A stretch of 11,889 bases of DNA from Candidatus Zixiibacteriota bacterium. GTDB taxonomy: Bacteria; Zixibacteria; MSB-5A5; SM23-73-2. The DNA is taken from the NCBI GenBank assembly GCA_030615745.1, contig JAUWYR010000056.1, forward strand, positions 1-11,889, read 5' to 3'. A program made the translations under genes and the position numbers. Positions within the stretch are counted from its first letter, which is position 1, and every line of letters begins with the position of its first letter. The notes beneath the pieces are model-generated. The model saw only the letters and a program-made list of their open reading frames with translations. It was not told the origin of the DNA and made no database searches. Below, piece by piece: positions 1 to 5,361 of this stretch.

Positions 1-1096
1 CGATGAAAACTGATCTAACCGGAGAATCGGTAAATATGCTCTCCCACATAATACTATCTCCATCATATTTGCTTCGAATTAAACCACCAGAATCACACGC
101 AGCCCAGACTGTTGAATCTATCGTGGCTATATCATAAACAAACCTTCCACTGCCAACTGTTTGTTCAGGAGTAAAAGATTCCCAGGTGTATCCAAAATCA
201 GTGGTTCTGTTAAATCCACCTCCATAGGGGACGGTATCACCATTTACCACCTCAAAGTATTGAGTTGCCACCCACAGGACCGTATCCAGAGTAGCGGTAT
301 CTATTGCTATATATTGTGAAGCCAATGCTGAGACTGAATTGTAATTCAGTCCAAAGGAGGTGTCATACTCAAACCAGGTTTTCCCTGTATCTTGAGTAAC
401 TTGTAGCCCATTTGATGTTCCCAACCACAGAAATCTTCCATCCCAGGCTATATCTGAAATTTCATTTTTTCTCATCTGATCCTTACAAGGAGAGGTATCA
501 GCCACAACTGAGAAGAATCTATTTCTTAAAAGGTTATAACTACCAGACTCATAATCTTCTTTGGCTAAAGAATCGACAAAGCTATTCTCCCAACTTTCCC
601 CTTCATCTCTGCTCCGGATCAACCCTCCGTACCAGCAAGCAGCCCAGATGGTCGAATCTTTTATTTCAAGATCGTAAGCCAGTTGTCCTACCCAGCTTGC
701 CTGGGGCGGCGTGAAACTCTTCCAGTTATCTCCACTATCTGTGGTAAGATTAAACCCAGCCCCATAAGGAATCACCTCACCTTCAAAAAGCTTAGTATAA
801 GAAACCGCTACCCAAACAGCTGAATCAGATATAGCCAAAGCAGATATTTGATTCTCATTAAGCCCATTTGACTTATCATAAGACCAAAAATCCCCATCTT
901 CAAACTTAGTCACTCCCCTTCCAGTTGCGATCCAGACAATATTTGAATCAGGGTCGTAAGCAAGGTCGTTAACCGTGTTTCCTCTAAGACCGGAAAGAGG
1001 CTCATCTAAGCTAATATTGATATAAGCAGAAGAAATTAAACTCAAAAAAATCAAAAAAACTAAAAAAATAACTATTGTCAAAATCTTTTTTTCCAT
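1..1096 (-). CDS. Secreted Asp-box beta-propeller protein (3' end outside window)
   Basis: This frame is open from an ATG at 1096 to the left edge (365 codons) with no stop, so the C-terminus is missing. The start is set by GGAGGG four bases upstream. Residues 1-24 form a Lys-rich, then strongly hydrophobic signal peptide, so the protein is exported. The rest is built of propeller-type strands (VWIAT, VWVAV, LWLGT, LWVAT) with Asp-box turns of the S/T-x-D-x-G-x-x-W type: TDSGDNW near 119-125, RDEGESW near 163-169, QDTGKTW near 235-241 and TDFGYTW near 299-305. Residues about 40-175 and 211-355 are two copies of one multi-blade unit; both contain IPYGAGF/VPYGGGF and WAAC..GGLIRS. Similar proteins are surface or secreted components, often with a C-terminal sorting tail that would lie beyond the edge. 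The exact ligand or enzyme activity cannot be read from this part. Confidence 0.85.
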   Translation of the reverse strand, partial: MEKKILTIVIFLVFLIFLSLISSAYINISLDEPLSGLRGNTVNDLAYDPDSNIVWIATGRGVTKFEDGDFWSYDKSNGLNENQISALAISDSAVWVAVSYTKLFEGEVIPYGAGFNLTTDSGDNWKSFTPPQASWVGQLAYDLEIKDSTIWAACWYGGLIRSRDEGESWENSFVDSLAKEDYESGSYNLLRNRFFSVVADTSPCKDQMRKNEISDIAWDGRFLWLGTSNGLQVTQDTGKTWFEYDTSFGLNYNSVSALASQYIAIDTATLDTVLWVATQYFEVVNGDTVPYGGGFNRTTDFGYTWESFTPEQTVGSGRFVYDIATIDSTVWAACDSGGLIRSKYDGDSIMWESIFTDSPVRSVFI

Positions 1097-1110
1097 TCAT
1101 CCCTCCATCT

Positions 1111-1140
1111 AATAAAAAACCGAACAGCTTATTTGCTCGG
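1111..1140 (-). terminator. Terminator-like hairpin in the leader of the propeller gene
   Basis: Read on the minus strand, CCGAGCA and TGTTCGG form a 7-bp stem (one G-U pair) with a 7-base loop, followed at once by six T and ATTAG. This is the shape of an intrinsic terminator. It ends only a few bases before the GGAGGG ribosome binding site at 1101-1106, leaving no room for a promoter between them. It may therefore act as an attenuator in the 5' leader rather than as the end of an upstream gene. Confidence 0.55.
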
Positions 1141-1232
1141 CAAAATTAAAAAGAAGTATCCTCTAAAGTGAACATACATTTCCAAGACCTCTTAAAAATC
1201 TTTAACAGTCTTTATAGGCACTCCTTTTTGAG

Positions 1233-1261
1233 CAATTAAAGAGTAAAACGAAATTTGTCAA
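1233..1261 (-). promoter_or_regulatory. Possible sigma-70 promoter for the propeller gene
   Basis: On the minus strand TTGACA (1256-1261) is followed after 17 bases by TAATTG (1233-1238). The -35 is perfect and the -10 is weak. It would give a leader of roughly 130 bases that includes the hairpin at 1111-1140. It is the best candidate in this gap, but AT-rich sequence makes chance matches easy. Confidence 0.35.
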
Positions 1262-1400
1262 GCATTTCTTTGAGAAACAGAGTTACTGCTTCGAGATTGA
1301 ATGTCTTTAGGCAAATCTTTCTAACTTATCACAATGCTTTTTTTGAAAGAATATTTTGCTCATTGAGTTTATACTCGACATTAAATGAAAATCATAAAAT

Positions 1401-1435
1401 CCTTAATCCCTGACCCTTGACCCTTTACCCTCTTC
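1401..1435. repeat. Five imperfect 7-bp tandem units
   Basis: The stretch divides into CCTTAAT, CCCTGAC, CCTTGAC, CCTTTAC and CCTCTTC, five neighbouring units of about CCYTNAC. It lies just downstream of the yjbQ stop. The core CCTGACCCTT also occurs at 7749-7758 inside a different repeat. No function is evident. Confidence 0.5.
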
Positions 1436-1469
1436 GGTCGTGGATTGAGATACGCAAAGATTAAAAATT

Positions 1470-1883
1470 TCATTCCCCAATTATTTTTATTATCACTCTT
1501 TTTCTTCTTTGTCCATCAAACTCACCATAAAAAATCTGTTGCCAGGGACCAAAATCCAATCTTCCCTCAGTAACTGGAATCATCACCTGATGATGCATCA
1601 AAAGATTTTTTAGATGGGCATCCCCATTGGTCTCTCCTGTTCGGTGATGTCTATAATCAGATCTATACGGAGCCAATTTCTCCAGCCATTCCTCAATATC
1701 AGCTAAAAGCCCACCCTCAGCATCATTTACAAATACTGAAGCAGTTATATGCATGGCGGATACCAAAACAAACCCCTCTTTAATTTTGCTTTTACCCAGA
1801 GTCTCTTCAACTTTATCTGTTATATTTATAAACTCACGATGTTTTTTGGTGTTAAACCAAAGATATTCAGTGTATGACTTCAT
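1470..1883 (-). CDS. yjbQ: YjbQ/UPF0047 family protein (secondary thiamine-phosphate synthase type)
   Basis: A 137-residue protein of the normal length for the YjbQ/COG0432 family, which forms small cytosolic oligomers. The family signatures are in order: [13 protein letters not shown] near 42-54, YRHH at 77-80, GDAHLKNLL near 87-95, then [17 protein letters not shown] near 102-118 and [10 protein letters not shown] near 121-130. His45, His79/80 and His90 are in the positions usually proposed to bind metal. Some family members show weak thiamine-phosphate synthase activity, but the physiological role is unsettled, so the name is by family only. The ATG at 1883 is supported by AGGAGA at 1889-1894. 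It follows the patatin-like gene on the same strand, but a terminator-like hairpin lies between them, against its ribosome binding site. Confidence 0.93.
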   Translation of the reverse strand: MKSYTEYLWFNTKKHREFINITDKVEETLGKSKIKEGFVLVSAMHITASVFVNDAEGGLLADIEEWLEKLAPYRSDYRHHRTGETNGDAHLKNLLMHHQVMIPVTEGRLDFGPWQQIFYGEFDGQRRKRVIIKIIGE

Positions 1884-1898
1884 AACTTTCTCCTTTCA

Positions 1899-1926
1899 AA
1901 GAAAACGCAGGTTATTCTAACCTGCG
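1899..1926 (-). terminator. Intrinsic terminator-like hairpin just before yjbQ
   Basis: Perfect 9-bp stem CGCAGGTTA/TAACCTGCG with a 3-base loop. On the minus strand it is followed by TTTTCTTT and then directly by the yjbQ ribosome binding site. It could end transcripts of the patatin-like gene about 145 bases upstream. Since no promoter fits between it and yjbQ, yjbQ would then depend on read-through, so an attenuator role is also possible. Confidence 0.6.
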
Positions 1927-1985
1927 GTAAAATCTCTATTATCCGAAATTAAGTTTTTTTAAACGGATGTCAAATAAAATATCTT

Positions 1986-2042
1986 CTCAAACCTGAAGGT
2001 TTGAGTTACTATTACAAATCGTAACTCAGGGCTTTAGCCCTG
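1986..2042. repeat. Intergenic palindromic repeat with alternative stems
   Basis: Three inverted repeats overlap. CTCAAACC/GGTTTGAG (1986-2005) and CAGGGC/GCCCTG (2027-2042) are hairpins with 4-base loops. GAGTTAC (2003-2009) pairs with GTAACTC (2021-2027), which would compete with the outer bases of both. The layout resembles short dispersed palindromic repeats found between genes in many uncultured bacteria. It sits between the patatin-like gene stop and yjbQ. Confidence 0.6.
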
Positions 2043-2070
2043 ATTTGAATACTTAACTTCCACTCCAAAA

Positions 2071-2928
2071 TCAATACCCGAACACCTCAGCCGCAGTCTC
2101 TTTCCCTATTTTAATCGCCTGACGGATTTTATCGGGATGGAAGTCAAGGGTATCCATAAAATACTCAGCCGGCTCAACTATCTTTAAATCTATATAGCGA
2201 TGTTCCCCGTCATCTTTCAGATGAACATTATACCACTCACAGTTCTCGATATCGGTTATGTAAACCTCGTTAGCCAATATATCAAAGGTTCGGATTATGA
2301 TCTCCAGAAGATTTCCGTATTTTCTTTTTCCCGGTTGCACCCAGCGGGGAGAAGCCAAAACCATCACAATCTCATCTGCTCCCGCATCAATTGCATCCTT
2401 TAAAGGAGTGATGTTTCTCACTCCGCCATCCACCACCTGTAAATCATCTGCCGAGATGTTTATGGGTTTAAACATTATGGGGATACTGGCTGAGGCTAAA
2501 AGCATCTGTTCGAATGAGGAATGGGTCGGGCTTATTGGTTTATACTGACCAGTGGTAAAGGAGACCACTCCAATTTTCAAGATCTTCCCTTTACTGGTAA
2601 AATTCTCGATAATCTTTTTTCTATCAACATATTTCTCAATGAGCTCCTTAAGCGGTTTATTATCGTTAAGGCTATCCTTCTTGCCAAGTATTACACTTAA
2701 CCAGCTGTACTTTTTGTATATGTCCTCGTTTCCCCGTATCCCCAGCCAGAGCTCTTTCAATCTCTGAAACTCACCCTGAGCCAACAAAGTGGCGTTCAAA
2801 GCGCCAACTGATACCCCACATACGATATCAAAATCCAGTTTACCCTTTTCATGGAGATATTCGAGCACGCCAAACTGAAAAGCACCCTTGGCACCACCAC
2901 CTGACAATACTATCCCCCTTTTAGGCAT
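2071..2928 (-). CDS. Patatin-like phospholipase (RssA-type serine hydrolase)
   Basis: A 285-residue cytoplasmic acyl hydrolase of the bacterial patatin family. All catalytic elements are visible: the oxyanion-hole loop SGGGAKG at 9-15, the nucleophile elbow GVSVG at 38-42 (Ser40), and the DGG motif at 167-169 giving the catalytic Asp of the Ser-Asp dyad. The segment after it, RNITPLKDAIDAGADEIV, is typical of the family. Expected reaction is hydrolysis of ester bonds in phospholipids or other acyl lipids; the true substrate cannot be told from sequence. There is no signal peptide. The ATG has AGGAGGG five bases upstream. Transcription probably starts from its own promoter at 3018-3046, since a terminator separates it from the gene upstream. 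Confidence 0.93.
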   Translation of the reverse strand: MPKRGIVLSGGGAKGAFQFGVLEYLHEKGKLDFDIVCGVSVGALNATLLAQGEFQRLKELWLGIRGNEDIYKKYSWLSVILGKKDSLNDNKPLKELIEKYVDRKKIIENFTSKGKILKIGVVSFTTGQYKPISPTHSSFEQMLLASASIPIMFKPINISADDLQVVDGGVRNITPLKDAIDAGADEIVMVLASPRWVQPGKRKYGNLLEIIIRTFDILANEVYITDIENCEWYNVHLKDDGEHRYIDLKIVEPAEYFMDTLDFHPDKIRQAIKIGKETAAEVFGY

Positions 2929-3017
2929 AAAACCCTCCTGGTTAAGGTTTAAAAGGAATGAACTTTTTTACCCTCATTGAAAATCTGAAAAAAAATTAAT
3001 AAGGTCAATTTTAGTTA

Positions 3018-3046
3018 ATATTAGAAGAGATTTCTGATTTTGTCAA
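3018..3046 (-). promoter_or_regulatory. Sigma-70 promoter of the patatin-like gene
   Basis: On the minus strand a perfect TTGACA (3041-3046) lies 17 bases before TAATAT (3018-3023). The predicted start is about 80 bases upstream of the ATG at 2928, and a terminator of the previous gene lies just upstream, which is the expected arrangement. Confidence 0.7.
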
Positions 3047-3062
3047 GCAAAACTTTTTGCTG

Positions 3063-3098
3063 AAAAATAAAAAAAGCCAGGTCTTTTCGACCTGGCTT
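3063..3098 (-). terminator. Intrinsic terminator of the exported peptidase-like gene
   Basis: On the minus strand a perfect 10-bp stem AAGCCAGGTC/GACCTGGCTT with loop GAAAA runs into a long T-rich tract (about TTTTTTTATTTTT). It is about 20 bases after the stop codon of the gene ending at 3120. Confidence 0.88.
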
Positions 3099-3119
3099 AA
3101 GCCAGAAAACCTTCTAAAA

Positions 3120-4211
3120 CTACTTCACCACAAATTTTTCCAACACCTCTATCACCTCATCATCAAATACAAAATCCTTTCCCGATTTTTTAGCCGCCTC
3201 TTGATAGGTGATGACAAATCTAACCGGATCGTTTCTGCACTCCTTGATCTTAGCTATTCCTAAGCTATTCTCGATAACCTGAGCCATCTTATAACCCAAC
3301 ACATGATAAGAGGCAGTCTTAATGAAATTTTCTGTTATCTCTTTTTGAATCTCCTCTTTGGATTTGCCTTCAACTAAAGAATGGGATAAGATTTGATTAG
3401 CTAAGGCAAAATATTTGTTTAAATTATTTTTCATCCCTGCAAATTTTTTGTGTACAGCGTTCATTATATCATCTTGTTTCTTTGGTTTGGAATACAAAAC
3501 AGAACCAGCCAAATTGGATACACCCATACTGCACAATAGATGCAGAAGTCTTTGAACACTTTTAAATCCCTGATCATTCACATCTATGAATTTGACCCTC
3601 TCACCTAAATGATATATCTCTCTTGCTAAAAGAGAAGTTAAGTTTTTCTGACCTAAGATATAACCGGAGATCACATCAACATAAATTTTGTTATTGTATC
3701 TTGAGGCTCCCAAAGAATGTCCTTCAAAAAGATAGACAATTTTAATATTTTTAGGCAAATCACCCTCATCCAGATACTTCTGAGCAGAGACCAAAGCTTT
3801 GCTCCCTAAATTGGATTTCTCAAGCAAAGAACAAAAAGCCTGAATAGAGTCTAAATTGTTGTAGGCGTAGACAAAAAATTTAACCTCATAAGGAAACTTT
3901 TTGATTATTTTAGACTTGGTCGGCTCCTGTTCAAATCCAAAAGATGTTTTAAGAATTGTTTTAAACTTTAGCTCATCAATTCCAGCATCCTTTTTCAAAT
4001 ACTCGAAAGCTTTTTGATAACCCGCACACAAAGAAGCTTTCTTCCACAAAGTTTCATCGAATCTCCTTCTCTTTTTGACTAAAGTCAAAAGCTCATTTAT
4101 AGATTTCCAGCAGGAGAAATCATTTATTACCTTTGTTGGCAAAGCTTCTGCTTTGAGAGGCAAAAAAGAGAGGGAAATTAAAGTGACAATTAGTAATTTT
4201 AACTTGCTCAA
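3120..4211 (-). CDS. Exported protein of unknown function with degenerate zinc-peptidase-like motif
   Basis: A 363-residue protein with an N-terminal signal peptide (basic MSKLK, hydrophobic to about 19, likely cleavage near AEA at 21-23), so it is periplasmic or secreted. I do not recognise the family with certainty. Residues about 160-240 resemble putative gluzincin domains such as DUF5700 or DUF2268: FEGHSLGASRYNNKIYVDV, then LLAREIYHLGE, then a helix ending LLCSMGVSNLAGS, where active relatives usually carry HExxH and a Glu-Gly-hydrophobic-Ala motif. Here HExxH reads RExxH (Arg197, Glu198, His201) and the later Glu is absent, so catalysis is doubtful. The start is TTG, chosen because AGGAGG lies four bases upstream and the signal peptide begins there. 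It has its own probable promoter and a strong terminator, so it is likely a single-gene unit. Confidence 0.8.
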   Translation of the reverse strand: MSKLKLLIVTLISLSFLPLKAEALPTKVINDFSCWKSINELLTLVKKRRRFDETLWKKASLCAGYQKAFEYLKKDAGIDELKFKTILKTSFGFEQEPTKSKIIKKFPYEVKFFVYAYNNLDSIQAFCSLLEKSNLGSKALVSAQKYLDEGDLPKNIKIVYLFEGHSLGASRYNNKIYVDVISGYILGQKNLTSLLAREIYHLGERVKFIDVNDQGFKSVQRLLHLLCSMGVSNLAGSVLYSKPKKQDDIMNAVHKKFAGMKNNLNKYFALANQILSHSLVEGKSKEEIQKEITENFIKTASYHVLGYKMAQVIENSLGIAKIKECRNDPVRFVITYQEAAKKSGKDFVFDDEVIEVLEKFVVK

Positions 4212-4242
4212 GCTTCCTCCTTTGTTAGAAAAACCTCTTTTT

Positions 4243-4270
4243 AATTTAAGAAAAAAACGTAAAAAGTCAA
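4243..4270 (-). promoter_or_regulatory. Possible promoter of the exported peptidase-like gene
   Basis: On the minus strand TTGACT (4265-4270) is followed after 16 bases by TAAATT (4243-4248). It would give a leader of about 25-30 bases before the TTG at 4211. The spacer is a T-rich tract, so confidence is moderate. Confidence 0.42.
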
Positions 4271-4311
4271 ACGAAAAAATTCGATTTTCTTGAAAAAAAC
4301 CGCAAAAAAGC

Positions 4312-4330
4312 GTCGGGCATAAAGCCCGAC
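4312..4330. repeat. Hairpin repeat with ATAAA loop, copy 1
   Basis: Perfect 7-bp stem GTCGGGC/GCCCGAC around loop ATAAA. The 18 bases from 4313 recur exactly at 4488-4505. No T-run follows on either strand, so it is not an obvious terminator. Confidence 0.75.
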
Positions 4331-4344
4331 TCTACCTTTATCTC

Positions 4345-4411
4345 CGCGTAGCGGCCTGCCCGGCCAGGGAGGGTTTATCCCTCCGCAGAGCCATAAAGGC
4401 TCTGCTACGCG
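4345..4411. repeat. Composite cruciform repeat with an inserted 15-bp module
   Basis: An outer stem CGCGTA/TACGCG (4345-4350 with 4406-4411) encloses two hairpins: GGAGGG/CCCTCC with loop TTTAT (4368-4384), and GCAGAGCC/GGCTCTGC with loop ATAAA (4385-4405). A 15-bp GC-rich block at 4354-4368 interrupts the left arm. Without it the left hairpin becomes a perfect GCGGAGGG/CCCTCCGC stem. Confidence 0.7.
4354..4368 (+). repeat. 15-bp module GCCTGCCCGGCCAGG
   Basis: Identical in reverse complement to 10387-10401. At both places, taking out exactly these 15 bases restores a simpler underlying sequence: a perfect hairpin arm here, and an uninterrupted repeat there. Confidence 0.7.
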
Positions 4412-4487
4412 TTCTTAAATTATTTCTCTTAGCTTAAATGACCTAAATATTTGGTCTATCTTTAAACTTCTTCAAAACTTCAAAACA

Positions 4488-4505
4488 TCGGGCATAAAGC
4501 CCGAC
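4488..4505. repeat. Hairpin repeat with ATAAA loop, copy 2
   Basis: Exact 18-base copy of the hairpin at 4313-4330 (TCGGGC stem, ATAAA loop). It is flanked by different bases, so only the hairpin itself is repeated. Confidence 0.7.
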
Positions 4506-4545
4506 GCTCCGGTAACCATAAACCATCTACTATCCACTATAAACC

Positions 4546-4583
4546 AAATTGTCCCTCCGCCAGAGGCGGGGGGGGGACAATTT
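4546..4583. repeat. Nested palindrome: outer AAATTGTCCC stem holding a GC-rich module
   Basis: The outer arms AAATTGTCCC (4546-4555) and GGGACAATTT (4574-4583) are perfect. Inside sits TCCGCC-AGA-GGCGGG (4556-4570), a 6-3-6 palindrome of the same class as the modules at 10427-10456, followed by extra G (a nine-G run at 4568-4576). It lies just downstream of the IPTL gene stop and could also serve as its terminator. Confidence 0.6.
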
Positions 4584-4617
4584 AGCGGTGTGTTAACTCG
4601 CCTCAACTACTAAATGC

Positions 4618-5298
4618 TCATACAGTGCCAACTTTTCTTCTCCTCATAATCATATACACGGAGAAACCAGCCATTGCAAGTATCAAAAGAATCAGGCCCC
4701 AATGGGTGATGGTAGGCATACAGCAGAGACGCTCGATAGTGGCAGTGGTGTTCAATTGAAGCGTGGAGGTAACAGGATCCCAACTAACGCTATCTACATC
4801 CACCACAACTACTTTCACATACTGAAGCTCTGCATCGGCATTTAAAAGAGTGAACGTTCCTCTCTCAACAAAATAAATTCTACTATCATCTGAAAGAACA
4901 ACTCCCTCTAACCCCTCAATTCTAATGACTCCTGGATGCACTGGGTAAAGAAACGTGGCAGAGCGACGGATATCGACGCAATCGCTTGGACCAGTATATG
5001 TTCCTTGCAAATCCAGGGTATATGTATCAGTGTTCGGTCCATCGCGCCTCACCTGTCCAGTTGAGATAATGGTGTCTCCATCCTCGTAAATCATAGTAGT
5101 CACAAAATCATAACCATCCGGACTTAGTGTGCCGAGATTTACACCACCGCAGAGTTCGAGTGCTGTCTTTGGATGGTGTTTCGTTTTCCATGACTTTCCA
5201 TAACATATCGGGTTGTAACCACTTGGGATGCTTGTGAACACGATGGTAGTTTGGGAGAATCCAGTCCATAAGTCGGTTATGCTAGTGCATTGTTTCAT
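4618..5298 (-). CDS. 5'-truncated surface protein with IPTL-type C-terminal sorting signal
   Basis: The frame codes for 226 residues. Its first ATG lies inside the inverted end of the neighbouring IS, so MKQC and part of the fifth codon come from the IS. There is no Shine-Dalgarno sequence, and there is no signal peptide as expected for this protein class. It is best read as the 3' part of a longer gene. The body is beta-rich and of unknown function. The C-terminus is clear: CC at 192-193, PTITHWG at 195-201, a hydrophobic segment at 202-217, and the basic tail RRRK at 219-222. This matches the IPTL-CTERM protein-sorting signal (a PTL-x-x-WG-like motif, one transmembrane helix, an Arg cluster), used for surface anchoring or processing. 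The flank beyond the far end of the IS has an in-frame stop close to the junction, so the missing 5' part is not simply across the insertion. Probably a non-functional remnant. Confidence 0.65.
   Translation of the reverse strand: MKQCTSITDLWTGFSQTTIVFTSIPSGYNPICYGKSWKTKHHPKTALELCGGVNLGTLSPDGYDFVTTMIYEDGDTIISTGQVRRDGPNTDTYTLDLQGTYTGPSDCVDIRRSATFLYPVHPGVIRIEGLEGVVLSDDSRIYFVERGTFTLLNADAELQYVKVVVVDVDSVSWDPVTSTLQLNTTATIERLCCMPTITHWGLILLILAMAGFSVYMIMRRRKVGTV
5285..5298 (+). repeat. Left terminal inverted repeat of the IS
   Basis: Matches the right end in 13 of 14 bases when inverted. It contains an outward-facing ATG (minus strand, 5296-5298) that opens the truncated IPTL frame. Confidence 0.82.
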
Positions 5299-5305
5299 TA
5301 TTTAG

Positions 5306-5334
5306 TTGACTTAAATTAATATTTATGCTATACT
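5306..5334 (+). promoter_or_regulatory. Transposase promoter
   Basis: TTGACT (5306-5311), a 17-base spacer, then TATACT (5329-5334): a strong sigma-70 type match inside the IS. The start would be about 20 bases before the GGAGGA ribosome binding site at 5351-5356. Confidence 0.7.
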
Positions 5335-5361
5335 TGTTCTCAAAAAGAGAGGAGGACAGGT

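Larger units (their letters stand above)
1141..1469. other. Non-coding gap between propeller gene and yjbQ
   Basis: About 330 AT-rich bases with no credible open frame on either strand. It holds the candidate promoter at 1233-1261 and the heptamer array at 1401-1435. No clear terminator for yjbQ was found downstream of its stop codon. Confidence 0.6.
4212..4617. other. Intergenic block of stem-loop repeats
   Basis: About 400 bases with no credible gene. From left to right it holds the candidate promoter at 4243-4270, a hairpin at 4312-4330, a composite multi-hairpin at 4345-4411, a second copy of the first hairpin at 4488-4505, low-complexity ACTATAAACC-like sequence near 4514-4545, and a nested palindrome with a nine-G run at 4546-4583. 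The GC-rich hairpins stand out sharply against AT-rich surroundings. Confidence 0.7.

Noticed and set aside
412-714. Plus-strand open frame of 100 codons
   Set aside because: It lies antisense to the propeller gene, whose minus-strand translation has clear Asp-box repeats; no ribosome binding site.
1401-1435. Tandem units as a possible CRISPR array
   Set aside because: Units are 7 bp with no spacers and no cas genes nearby.
4568-4576. Nine-G run as a possible phase-variation switch
   Set aside because: It is outside any coding frame and not in a promoter spacer that I can see; more likely part of the nested palindrome, and its length may be a sequencing uncertainty.
5296-5298. ATG at 5298 as a genuine native start of the IPTL protein
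   Set aside because: It belongs to the IS inverted repeat, has no ribosome binding site, and yields no signal peptide.
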